From Treponema sp. (GTDB taxonomy: Bacteria > Spirochaetota > Spirochaetia > Treponematales > Breznakiellaceae): a DNA stretch of 9,854 bases. Where the stretch lies: the NCBI GenBank assembly GCA_031254795.1, contig JAIRTS010000197.1, forward strand, positions 1 to 9,854, written 5' to 3'. Below the pieces are notes generated by a model that saw only the letters and a list, made by a program, of their open reading frames with translations, did no database searches and was not told the origin of the DNA. Of this stretch, positions 1 to 6,745 are shown piece by piece; position 1 is the first letter of the stretch; each line of letters opens with the position of its first letter. Position numbers and translations under genes: made by a program.

Positions 1-60
1 GTGGCAATTTGATATTCCTCATTTTCCATGCCTTTTCTAAAAATTTTCGTCCAAAAACAC

Positions 61-88
61 TTCACAAACTTGAAGAAATGTGTATAAT
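61..88 (+). promoter_or_regulatory. Sigma-70-type promoter of ftsQ (TTCACA / TATAAT)
   Basis: TTCACA at 61-66 matches the -35 consensus in five of six bases. A perfect TATAAT lies at 83-88 with a 16-base spacer, and a TG (81-82) directly precedes the -10. The predicted transcription start falls around 94-96, which is the ATG of ftsQ, so the transcript would be leaderless or nearly so. Confidence 0.6.
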
Positions 89-94
89 TGGGAT

Positions 95-934
95 ATGCTA
101 AAAGAAAATTCTTTTGTGGATGACAGAATAACTTTTAAACTACTCATAAACAGAATACCCGCTCAGAGAAGAAAAGTGATTTTTGTGCTTTTAGCAAGCG
201 CGCTTTCCGCGCTTATTCTCGCTCTCCTGGCGAGCGGCGTCGCTTATGGAGGAAGATCGTTTATGCCTATTTCGCGTATTGATGTGACTGAAATCCTCAA
301 CATGGAGCGAGCCGACATCTTGGCGAGAGCCGGAATTGAAAACCAGACCTATTGGACTATTAATAAAGCGGATGTGAGAGCGAAGTTGCTGGCCATTGCG
401 GCGATAAAAGACGCCGTTGTTGAAAAACATTTTCCTAATACGCTTGTCATTAAACTTGAAACGCGAAAGCCCGCCGCTATGGTTATGTCGCTCGCTGGCG
501 GCGCCGGAGTTCTTCTGTATGTTGACGAAACGGGCAAAGTGTTTGAGAAAGGCCGCGCTTCTTCAAATATGCATCTTCCGCTCATTACGGACGCCAGAAT
601 GCAGAACCCGTATGCGGGTGCCCAATTCCCCTTTTCAGTTGTGGCGCTGTTGAAGACAATATCGAACATCTCATCAGCCTCCCTCAGTCATATATCTGAA
701 ATTGAAATCAATTGGAAAATAGTCGGAGAGTATCGGCTTGATTTGTACGACCTAATTATTTACCCCAAATCGGCCTCTATCAGGGTTCGTATGAACGCGG
801 AGCTTGATGACGCCTATATTCGCAGAATGTTGCTTGCCGTCAAAACCGTTGGAGAAGACCCCCGGTATAGCACAGATGAAATTGACTATCGCTCTCATGA
901 TCCGGCATTTATTCCCAAAGGAGGCGCTCGCTAA
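95..934 (+). CDS. ftsQ: Cell division protein FtsQ
   Basis: FtsQ is a single-pass inner-membrane protein that links early and late divisome proteins and works with FtsB/FtsL. From the ATG at 95 the product has 279 residues. It has a short basic cytoplasmic tail, a hydrophobic membrane segment at about residues 28-50, a POTRA domain at about 57-125 (beginning ISRIDVTEI) and the FtsQ beta domain to about 260. An in-frame GTG at 80 would add five residues, but it lies upstream of the TATAAT box, so ATG 95 is preferred. No convincing Shine-Dalgarno site precedes it, which fits a leaderless start. The stop TAA overlaps the ftsA ATG by one base. Assignment rests on domain layout plus position directly before ftsA and ftsZ; FtsQ is poorly conserved in sequence. 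Confidence 0.88.
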   Translation: MLKENSFVDDRITFKLLINRIPAQRRKVIFVLLASALSALILALLASGVAYGGRSFMPISRIDVTEILNMERADILARAGIENQTYWTINKADVRAKLLAIAAIKDAVVEKHFPNTLVIKLETRKPAAMVMSLAGGAGVLLYVDETGKVFEKGRASSNMHLPLITDARMQNPYAGAQFPFSVVALLKTISNISSASLSHISEIEINWKIVGEYRLDLYDLIIYPKSASIRVRMNAELDDAYIRRMLLAVKTVGEDPRYSTDEIDYRSHDPAFIPKGGAR

Positions 935-2232
935 TGGCGAATGATAATTTTGTTTTAGGCTTGGACATCGGGACAACTAAAACATGCGCCATGATTGGCG
1001 AACCGAATGAACGGGGGCAAGTTGAAATTATCGGCGTGGGAATCTGCCCCTCAACCGGATTGAGAAAAGGGGTGGTTGTAAATATAGAGGCGACTGTTCA
1101 ATCAATACGGAATGCGGTTGACGCCGCTGAATTGATGAGCGGACACGAAGTGCGGCTGTGTTGGCCCGGCATCGGCGGGAATCACATTGAAGGCATCAAT
1201 TCACGCGGGGTTGTCGGAGTTACCGGAAGAAATAAAGACAACAAAAATTTGAAAGAAATCGCCCAGAGCGATATTGACCGCGTTATCGACGCCGCAAAGG
1301 CCGTGGCGATCCCGATGGACAGACGCATTTTGCAGGTCATTCCCCAGAGTTTTATTGTTGATGATCAAAAGGGCATTCGCCACCCGCTCAATATGATTGG
1401 CGTACGTCTTGAGGCGGAGGTGCATCTTATCACCTGCTCCGTCACCAGCGAGCAAAATCTTATCAAATGCGTCAATGGCGCGAAACTCGTGGCGAATGAA
1501 GTTGTGTTGCAGACGCTTGCCGCGGGCAGAGCGGCGCTTACGCCGGAAGAAATGGAGATGGGAGTGGCGCTCATTGATTTAGGCGGCGGCACCACCGATG
1601 TGCTGGTCTATTCGGAGGGCGTGCCTTTCTCAAACGCGTCAATACCGGTGGGAAGCGCGCTTATCACAAGCGACATTTCAAAGATGAAGGCTGTTTCCTA
1701 CGATATAGCGGAGAAGCTCAAGATAGAGGACGGTTGCTGTTGGGAAGGCGTCATGGACACCGATACGGACATTCCGGTGCCTGGCGTCGGCGGAAGGCCT
1801 CCGATGCTCATACCGCGTTCTCAAATCTTAGCTATCGTACGCCCCAGAATGGAAGAAATTTTTATGATGGTGAAGGAAAAACTCGACAAAATTTCCTATG
1901 CCAGATCTCTTGGAGCCGGGGTGGTGCTTACAGGCGGCGGCGCTCTTTTGGCGGGAGCCGCCGAGCTTGCGGCGCATATCTTCAAGGCGCCGGTGCGCAT
2001 AGGGCTTCCCCTTCCCGTCGCCGGACTTGCCGGCGAATACCGCAGCCCTGTTTTTTCAACAGCCGTCGGATTGCTTCTGTTGGGGTTTGAGCGCGAACAA
2101 GAGGCTTACACACCGGCAAGCGCGGATGCGGACGCGCATATTCCACGTCCGGCGCGCGAAAAGAAAAAAGCCTCGTTCAAACCTTCCATCATCACCCGAT
2201 TCTTCGAATGGCTTGGAAACGATTTTGTATAA
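934..2232 (+). CDS. ftsA: Cell division protein FtsA (actin-like membrane tether)
   Basis: FtsA is an actin-family ATPase that anchors FtsZ filaments to the membrane and recruits later division proteins. The 432-residue product is of usual length. It shows the phosphate-1 loop LGLDIGTTKTC (about 8-18), the phosphate-2 motif ALIDLGGGTTDV (about 212-223) and the adenosine motif VLTGGGALL (about 331-339). The 1C subdomain lies between, at about 85-165. The last residues, roughly 417-430 (PSIITRFFEWLGND), form the amphipathic helix that binds the membrane. AAAGGAGG at 917-924, nine bases before the ATG, is a strong ribosome site inside the end of ftsQ. The start overlaps the ftsQ stop as TAATG, which suggests translational coupling. 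ftsZ lies downstream but has its own promoter. Confidence 0.97.
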   Translation: MANDNFVLGLDIGTTKTCAMIGEPNERGQVEIIGVGICPSTGLRKGVVVNIEATVQSIRNAVDAAELMSGHEVRLCWPGIGGNHIEGINSRGVVGVTGRNKDNKNLKEIAQSDIDRVIDAAKAVAIPMDRRILQVIPQSFIVDDQKGIRHPLNMIGVRLEAEVHLITCSVTSEQNLIKCVNGAKLVANEVVLQTLAAGRAALTPEEMEMGVALIDLGGGTTDVLVYSEGVPFSNASIPVGSALITSDISKMKAVSYDIAEKLKIEDGCCWEGVMDTDTDIPVPGVGGRPPMLIPRSQILAIVRPRMEEIFMMVKEKLDKISYARSLGAGVVLTGGGALLAGAAELAAHIFKAPVRIGLPLPVAGLAGEYRSPVFSTAVGLLLLGFEREQEAYTPASADADAHIPRPAREKKKASFKPSIITRFFEWLGNDFV

Positions 2233-2268
2233 AATGTGGTTGATATGGCGGCTTGTGACAAAACCATC

Positions 2269-2297
2269 TTGATAAGAATTGAAAAAGGCTGTATAAT
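2269..2297 (+). promoter_or_regulatory. Near-consensus sigma-70 promoter of ftsZ
   Basis: TTGATA (2269-2274, five of six to consensus) and a perfect TATAAT (2292-2297) are separated by exactly 17 bases. The site lies just after the ftsA stop. Predicted transcription starts near 2304, leaving a leader of about 180 nt before ftsZ. This is the best promoter match in the window and suggests ftsZ is expressed more strongly than ftsQA. Confidence 0.8.
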
Positions 2298-2310
2298 GAA
2301 CTTCTCTCGT

Positions 2311-2326
2311 CTTTAGGGCGGGGTAT
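2311..2326 (+). repeat. Partial copy of the ftsZ/rlmL leader repeat
   Basis: Sixteen bases, CTTTAGGGCGGGGTAT, are identical to 2428-2443, 117 bases downstream. The left arm of the hairpin is not preserved here (CGTC replaces CGCCC), so this copy looks degenerate. It lies inside a loose inverted repeat, CTCGTC at 2306-2311 and GACGAG at 2346-2351. Confidence 0.6.
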
Positions 2327-2403
2327 CTTGTCCGCGCGCATCATAGACGAGGCTCGTTTTGTCCGGAAATTATGTAACTGTAGGGTCTGCTACCATATTT
2401 TTG

Positions 2404-2420
2404 TTGGCGACGCCAATTTT
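2404..2420 (+). terminator. Small terminator-like hairpin inside the ftsZ leader
   Basis: TTGGC (2404-2408) and GCCAA (2412-2416) form a five-pair stem with a three-base loop, followed at once by TTTT (2417-2420). The shape is that of a weak intrinsic terminator placed between the ftsZ promoter and the gene, so attenuation is possible. The short stem and four-base T tract make efficient termination doubtful. Confidence 0.25.
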
Positions 2421-2423
2421 AAC

Positions 2424-2463
2424 CGCCCTTTAGGGCGGGGTATTAGACCCCACTGCGAATAAA
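2424..2463 (+). repeat. 40-bp double-hairpin element, copy before ftsZ
   Basis: GCCC/GGGC (2425-2428 with 2433-2436) forms a first hairpin. GGGGT/ACCCC (2437-2441 with 2447-2451) forms a second one directly adjoining it, and a CACTGCGAATAAA-type tail follows. A copy at 6694-6733 matches in 36 of 40 positions. The element ends a few bases before the ribosome site. It resembles REP-like palindromic units or ends of IS200/IS605-type elements, but no transposase is present and the origin is inferred. Confidence 0.75.
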
Positions 2464-2485
2464 AAAATGGGGAGGGGGTGTATGA

Positions 2486-3655
2486 ATGTTGAAGGTTGAA
2501 GTGCTTGATGAGAAAGTCTTAAATCCAACACCTGCTTATATTAAAGTGATCGGTACCGGAGGAGGAGGCTCCAATGCGGTCAACCGTATGATCGAATGCG
2601 GGCTTAACGGCGTGGAATTTATCGTCGCCAACACCGACGTGCAGGATTTGAATAAATGCAAGGCGAATATCAAAGTGCAAATTGGCTCCAAGCTGACCAA
2701 AGGGCTTGGAGCGGGCGGAAAACCTGAAATCGGGGAAAAAGCCGCGAACGAGGATAGGGAAAAGATAGCCGACGCCCTGCGGGGGGCGAATTTGATTTTC
2801 GTAACTGCGGGCATGGGGGGCGGCACCGGTACAGGTTCGGCTCCGGTTATCGCGCAGATTGGACGGGAAGTGGGAGCGCTCACCGTTGGCGTGGTGACAA
2901 AACCCTTTGAGTTTGAGGGACGCCACCGGATGCATCTCGCTGAAGATGGCATTGTCAAACTGAGGCAGGCGGTTGATACGCTTGTCGTGATACCCAACCA
3001 GCATCTGCTTAGCATTGTGGGAAGGAATACCCCCATTATAGAAGCCTTTCTCAAGGCGGACGATGTGCTTCGCCAAGCGGTGCAGGGTATTTCCGACATC
3101 ATCACGGGAACCGGGCTTATCAACGTTGACTTCGCGGATTTTGAGACTATTATCAAGGAACAAGGCGAGGCTTTGATGGGCATAGGACACGGCGCCGGCG
3201 ACAACCGTGTCGCCGAAGCGACATCGGCGGCCATTGACAACCCTTTGCTTGAAGACACCTCTATTGAAGGCGCCACTCGAATTCTGGTTAATGTCACGGG
3301 CGACAAAAATTTCGCCCTAACCGAACTTGATGAAGCGGTCAGGATTATCACGGCGAACGCCGATCCGGACGCCATTATCATTGCAGGCGCGAGTCAGGAC
3401 TTGACGCTGGATAATCAGTTGCGGGTGACGGTTATTGCGACAGGATTTCAGAAGAATAAGGAACAAAAAAGCGAAAAACCAGGTGGAAGCGCCGGGACAA
3501 AGAAAAGCGGAGATTTCATCAGATCTGATGAATGGAAAGACATTTTGGGCGGCGGCAAACATTCATCCGGCGTCGTTCCAAGCAGACCGAACATCTTTAC
3601 CGAAGATGAGCTTGAGCAACCGGCGATCCTGCGAAAACAAATGGGCGGTATATAA
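2486..3655 (+). CDS. ftsZ: Cell division protein FtsZ (tubulin-like GTPase)
   Basis: FtsZ polymerises with GTP into the ring that organises division at midcell. The 389-residue protein has the nucleotide-binding KVIGTGGGGSNAVNRM (about 20-35), the tubulin signature GGGTGTG (111-117) and the T7 synergy loop NVDFAD (213-218) whose acidic residues complete GTP hydrolysis. A short variable linker follows (about 323-372). A conserved C-terminal peptide ending LEQPAILRKQMGGI is the usual docking site for FtsA. The ATG at 2486 has a G-rich ribosome site at 2469-2478; an ATG at 2482 is out of frame and closes quickly. The gene has its own promoter at 2269-2297 and a long structured leader. A strong terminator follows 17 bases after the stop. 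Confidence 0.98.
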   Translation: MLKVEVLDEKVLNPTPAYIKVIGTGGGGSNAVNRMIECGLNGVEFIVANTDVQDLNKCKANIKVQIGSKLTKGLGAGGKPEIGEKAANEDREKIADALRGANLIFVTAGMGGGTGTGSAPVIAQIGREVGALTVGVVTKPFEFEGRHRMHLAEDGIVKLRQAVDTLVVIPNQHLLSIVGRNTPIIEAFLKADDVLRQAVQGISDIITGTGLINVDFADFETIIKEQGEALMGIGHGAGDNRVAEATSAAIDNPLLEDTSIEGATRILVNVTGDKNFALTELDEAVRIITANADPDAIIIAGASQDLTLDNQLRVTVIATGFQKNKEQKSEKPGGSAGTKKSGDFIRSDEWKDILGGGKHSSGVVPSRPNIFTEDELEQPAILRKQMGGI

Positions 3656-3672
3656 CTTTCGCTGATTCGCGC

Positions 3673-3720
3673 GTTTAAAAAATTCCGGGTCTCAAGCCTC
3701 AAGCCCGGAATTTTTTAAAC
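3673..3720 (+). terminator. Intrinsic terminator after ftsZ (perfect 17-bp stem)
   Basis: Positions 3673-3689 and 3704-3720 are perfect reverse complements of 17 bases, around a 14-base loop. The stem has a GC-rich top (CCGGG/CCCGG) with A-rich and T-rich flanks, including a run of six T. Because the stem is A-rich on one side and T-rich on the other, it could work in both directions. It separates the division block from the recombinase operon. Confidence 0.9.
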
Positions 3721-3768
3721 CCCCTTTTCAAATTTCTAAAAATTCAATTTAAAAACCCGAATAAATTA

Positions 3769-3935
3769 GCCGGTTTCAAAATACGAACCATGTTCGGCGA
3801 ACTAAAGTTGCGAGCTAAAGTTCGGACTGGTTTTGAAACTGGCTTTGGAAAAAGCGGTCAAAAATCCGCTTTTCCATCTAAATCTAATGTCGCTGTCTCA
3901 AGACGTTTTGAGACGGCCTCAAATGAAAGATTTAG
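3769..3935 (+). other. Structured non-coding block: three consecutive hairpin modules upstream of the recombinase
   Basis: Module 1: GCCGGTTTCAAAA (3769-3781) pairs with TTTTGAAACTGGC (3831-3843), with one G-T pair. It encloses two smaller hairpins, CGAAC/GTTCG (3784-3796) and CGAACT/AGTTCG (3798-3824), giving a three-way junction. Module 2: 3847-3857 with 3866-3875, built on GCGG/CCGC and A/T runs. Module 3: CTAAATCT (3878-3885) with AGATTTAG (3928-3935), enclosing a ten-pair stem at 3892-3901 with 3908-3917. Only two or three bases separate the modules, and the block ends next to the ribosome site of the recombinase. It may be an RNA leader, a miniature mobile element or a recombination site; the sequence alone does not decide. 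The AT-rich stretch 3721-3768 shows no clear promoter. Confidence 0.6.
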
Positions 3936-3947
3936 AAGGGTGGAAAT

Positions 3948-4838
3948 TTGCAAAGCATACTGGAAAGATACCGGACGAGACTCGTCGCAATGGAACGCCG
4001 TTCTACGCTTACCGCTTCAACGTATGAATCAGAGATTCAGTTTTTTTTGCAATGGCTTGACGGCGAGTCCCTTGACATCTCCCAAATCCATGCGTTGAAT
4101 CTAGGCGCGTATCTTGAGAAAAGGCGCTCAGCCAACAATATAAACGGGCGCACCACGGCGAAAGTCATTTCAGTTTTGCGTTCTTTTTTTCGTTTTTTAA
4201 TTGACGAAAATATCAGAGCCGACAACCCGGCTGATGTTCTTGAAATGCCGAAACGTCCGGAGCATTTGCCGACGGTGTTGACCAAGGAAACGGTTGACCG
4301 CATGCTTGAGTTGGTCGATACGAAAACGCCATTCGGCATTCGCAACCGCACCATTTACGAGTTCATCTATTCATCAGGCTTGCGTATTTCCGAGATGGTT
4401 TCTCTTAATTGCAATGACATAACCTCGGAAGGCATTGTGAAAGTGCTTGGCAAGGGCGGGAAGGAGCGGCTTGTGGTGTTCGGCGGGCAAGCCAAGTCGT
4501 GGCTCAAACGATATCTCGACGAAGCGCGTCCCAAACTGATTGGAAAAAAGCCCTCGAAAGCCCTTTTTTTAAGCAAAAATGGAAAAAGGCTTTCAAGAAA
4601 AAGTATATGGAAGAATTACGCGCTTATTGCGGAGCTTGCGGGCATCAGTTCCAAACTGCATACGTTGCGGCATACATTCGCGACGGAGTTGTTGGCCGGC
4701 GGCGCCGATTTGCGGAGTGTGCAGGAGCTTTTGGGTCACGCTGATTTAACCACAACGCAGATTTACACGCACGTAAATTCCCGTCTTAAAGAGAGTCACA
4801 GGCAGTTTTTGCCAAAATTAAAGGAATGGAAGAAGTAA
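3948..4838 (+). CDS. xerD: Xer-family tyrosine site-specific recombinase (XerD-like)
   Basis: Xer recombinases cut and rejoin DNA at dif to resolve chromosome dimers at division. The 296-residue product has an N-terminal SAM-like core-binding domain (about 1-90) and the catalytic domain (about 107-280). All expected catalytic residues are present: R146 (SSGLRISEM), K169 (GKGGKERL), H238 and R241 (HTLRHTFATELL), H264 (LLGHADL) and nucleophile Y273 (QIYTHV). The TTG at 3948 is chosen because an in-frame stop lies at 3933-3935, GAAGGGTGG at 3935-3943 gives a ribosome site, and the next ATG (3990) would cut the first domain helix. The C-terminal RLKESHRQFLP looks more like XerD than XerC, but proximity to dprA is also typical of xerC, so the paralogue is uncertain. 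Confidence 0.85.
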   Translation: MQSILERYRTRLVAMERRSTLTASTYESEIQFFLQWLDGESLDISQIHALNLGAYLEKRRSANNINGRTTAKVISVLRSFFRFLIDENIRADNPADVLEMPKRPEHLPTVLTKETVDRMLELVDTKTPFGIRNRTIYEFIYSSGLRISEMVSLNCNDITSEGIVKVLGKGGKERLVVFGGQAKSWLKRYLDEARPKLIGKKPSKALFLSKNGKRLSRKSIWKNYALIAELAGISSKLHTLRHTFATELLAGGADLRSVQELLGHADLTTTQIYTHVNSRLKESHRQFLPKLKEWKK

Positions 4839-4847
4839 GGAGGCGAA

Positions 4848-5606
4848 ATGAAAAAAGAAACCCTGATAGGCGTCATAGTGATTGCCGGCATCGCCCTGTT
4901 TGTCATCGGCGGCACGGTGTTGCGGAAAATATCTGCCCGCGCTCAGGAAGCGGAGAGGATAGCCGATATAAGCAACAGCAAAGACCATCAAACTATTGAC
5001 GATCTCAAAAAAACTATCGCCGCGTATGAAAAACAACTGGAACGGTTTGTCAAGGCAAGCGAAAAATCTGGAACGTACTGGAAAATACTCGCCACCCGGT
5101 TGCAGGACAAAAATCAGCATGGCGAGGCTTTGGAAGCTCTGCAAAACGCCATCCAATACAATCCTGAAGATACGGCGCTTTTTTATATGACAGGCGTTTC
5201 CGCAGCCATTATGGCGAAATCGGAGTTGGATTTTCCGGGCGCCGCCGCAAGCGAAAAAAGACGCGAGGATTATTACAGGCTTGCCGAACAAGGGTATTTG
5301 CGCTCCATTGAGCTTAATGGAGGCTATGACAAGCCGCTCTACGGGATCGGAGTCCTCTACGTGTTTGAACTTGACCGTCCGTCTGACGCAATTCCCTATC
5401 TCCAACGCTACATTGAGCTTAATTCGAGAAATCCCGAAGGCGCCGCGGACGCCATGTTTGTGCAGGCGCGGGCATATTACTCCATCGGAGAATACCGCAG
5501 AGCCATAGAGCAGTACGATGGGATATTGAGCGCGAGCAAAAACAAGAATAAACTTGAGCGGGCAGCGGAACTGAAACAACAGACGCTCTGGGCCATGAAT
5601 GGGTGA
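4848..5606 (+). CDS. Membrane-anchored tetratricopeptide-repeat protein
   Basis: The 252-residue protein begins with two lysines and a hydrophobic segment (about 6-24) that probably serves as a signal anchor. A helical, probably coiled region follows (about 30-75). TPR-like helices follow at about 75-110 (YWKILATRLQDKNQHGEALE...), 165-195 (YGIGVLYVFELDRPSDAI...) and 203-235 (MFVQARAYYSIGEYRRAIEQY). TPR domains bind other proteins; the partner is unknown. A very strong AAGGAGG (4837-4843) overlaps the stop of the recombinase and lies four bases before the ATG, so the two genes are surely in one transcript. The end overlaps dprA by eight bases. Its constant company with recombination and uptake genes here suggests a cell-envelope role but does not prove one. 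Confidence 0.8.
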   Translation: MKKETLIGVIVIAGIALFVIGGTVLRKISARAQEAERIADISNSKDHQTIDDLKKTIAAYEKQLERFVKASEKSGTYWKILATRLQDKNQHGEALEALQNAIQYNPEDTALFYMTGVSAAIMAKSELDFPGAAASEKRREDYYRLAEQGYLRSIELNGGYDKPLYGIGVLYVFELDRPSDAIPYLQRYIELNSRNPEGAADAMFVQARAYYSIGEYRRAIEQYDGILSASKNKNKLERAAELKQQTLWAMNG

Positions 5607-6603
5607 CAGCGGAGAGAGCCTTCTTGCGTTAGGCGTCGCGCGTCTTCCGATTAAGGCGCGCGGCAAAATAGTTTTATATGATTTTTTCTCTTCAAAAACC
5701 GCTGAGGCGGCGGGCGCCGCTTTTTTCGATTCTTCGGTGAACGATCTTGCTCGGATACTGGGAACCCCCATTCAAAAACATTTCGCTATGAGCGCCATTC
5801 GGTCATTGGCCGAAAAAGACGCGGAGCTTGCCGGAAAACGAAATATCCGTTTCGTTTCGAGGGGAGACCCCGCCTACCCTCCCCTACTCCTCGAAACGTA
5901 CGATCCGCCGGTGGCTCTTTTTTACAGGGGAAAGCTGCCGGATCCTGACGCGCCGCTCATTGCGGTGGTAGGAACGCGGCGGCCAAGTCCCTCCGCTTCC
6001 GCCTCCGCGTTTAACATCGCGCGTGAGTTAGGCGGACTCGGCTATTCGGTGGTGTCGGGGCTTGCATTGGGCGTTGACGCTATGGCTCACCGCGGCTGCC
6101 TTGAGGCGAATGCGCCGACCTTCGCTGTGCTTGGGTCAAGCCCTGACGAGGTTTATCCAACTGCGAACCGCGTCCTCGCGCGGCGCGTCCTTGAGCGGGG
6201 CGGCGGCTTGCTCAGCGAATACCAGCCCGGCACCCGCCCCGCAAAGTGGCGATTTCCAGCCAGAAACCGGATCATATCCGCGCTTGCGCGCGGAACCCTT
6301 GTCGTCGAGGCGCCGGAAAAGTCAGGGGCGCTCATAACGGCGCGGTTTGCGCTTGAACAAAACCGCGATCTGTGGGTTGTTCTGACCGGATCCCCTGTTG
6401 GGAAAGGCTCGGAAAAACTTGCGGAACAGGGGGCGAAAGTCATAACCTCCGCAACCGGCATTCTTAAAGACTGGGGGCGCGTGATTGAAAAAAACGAAAC
6501 GAATGAAGGGCGGTCCGCGGACGGCGGGGAACGCGGAGATGAAGAAGGCGCCTTCAGTCCTGAAAACAGCGCCGCGGCGTTGATGAGAGATTTAGGGATA
6601 TGA
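5599..6603 (+). CDS. dprA: DNA-processing protein DprA (Smf)
   Basis: DprA binds single-stranded DNA entering the cell and loads RecA onto it. The 334-residue product has an N-terminal helical SAM-like region (about 1-85) and then the Rossmann-type DprA domain. Conserved blocks are VVGTRRPS (about 123-130), SGLALGVDAMAH (153-164), VLGSSPDEVYP (177-187), FPARNRIIS (219-227) and KSGALITARFA (241-251). After about residue 290 there is only a polar, Gly/Glu-rich tail, with no clear C-terminal winged-helix domain, which many DprA proteins carry. The ATG lies inside the TPR gene (8-base overlap, no good ribosome site), suggesting translation coupled to that gene. In treponemes I recall topA following dprA; here a methyltransferase follows instead. 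Confidence 0.93.
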   Translation: MGDSGESLLALGVARLPIKARGKIVLYDFFSSKTAEAAGAAFFDSSVNDLARILGTPIQKHFAMSAIRSLAEKDAELAGKRNIRFVSRGDPAYPPLLLETYDPPVALFYRGKLPDPDAPLIAVVGTRRPSPSASASAFNIARELGGLGYSVVSGLALGVDAMAHRGCLEANAPTFAVLGSSPDEVYPTANRVLARRVLERGGGLLSEYQPGTRPAKWRFPARNRIISALARGTLVVEAPEKSGALITARFALEQNRDLWVVLTGSPVGKGSEKLAEQGAKVITSATGILKDWGRVIEKNETNEGRSADGGERGDEEGAFSPENSAAALMRDLGI

Positions 6604-6612
6604 GCCTCCCCT

Positions 6613-6635
6613 CCCCTCAGGACGGGGCGTTAGAC
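6613..6635 (+). repeat. Degenerate copy of the leader repeat after dprA
   Basis: CCCCTCAGGACGGGGCGTTA with the following GAC resembles positions 2426-2448 (hairpin, G-run, GTTAGAC). CCCC at 6613-6616 can pair with GGGG at 6624-6627. With the full copy 82 bases further on, it repeats the layout seen before ftsZ: a worn copy near the previous stop and an intact copy next to the start. Confidence 0.45.
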
Positions 6636-6693
6636 AGGAATTTATCAACACCGCGCGATTTCATACCCCGCGCTTTATGTGCTGATGAAAATT

Positions 6694-6733
6694 CGCCCTT
6701 GAGGGCGGGGTGTTGGACCTCACTGCGAATAAA
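6694..6733 (+). repeat. 40-bp double-hairpin element, copy before the RlmL-type methyltransferase
   Basis: Matches 2424-2463 in 36 of 40 positions, including the identical tail ACTGCGAATAAA. Hairpin 1 (GCCC/GGGC, 6695-6698 with 6703-6706) is unchanged. Hairpin 2 (GGGGT 6707-6711 with ACCTC 6717-6721) keeps pairing because the C-to-T change still allows a G-U pair. The tail runs into the ribosome site AAAGGAG (6731-6737). Confidence 0.75.
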
Positions 6734-6745
6734 GGAGCAATAAAA

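Noticed and set aside
1..38. Possible divergent minus-strand gene start (ATG at 22 or 29, with AGAAAAGG at 38-31 on the minus strand).
   Set aside because: Only seven to ten codons lie in the window, too few to judge coding. The left edge could equally be the tail of an upstream + strand gene.
2424..2463. CRISPR or known riboswitch as explanation for the repeated leader element.
   Set aside because: Copies are few, unevenly spaced and lie in different loci, with no spacer pattern. I recognise no conserved core of a known riboswitch class.
2519..3381. Two long minus-strand open frames opposite ftsZ.
   Set aside because: They are mirror frames of a strongly conserved gene, Ser/Pro-rich, and lack start signals.
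6710..6745. GTG at 6710 as the start of the methyltransferase.
   Set aside because: It lies inside the repeat hairpin with no ribosome site, while ATG 6746 has GGAG at a suitable distance and gives the expected N-terminus.
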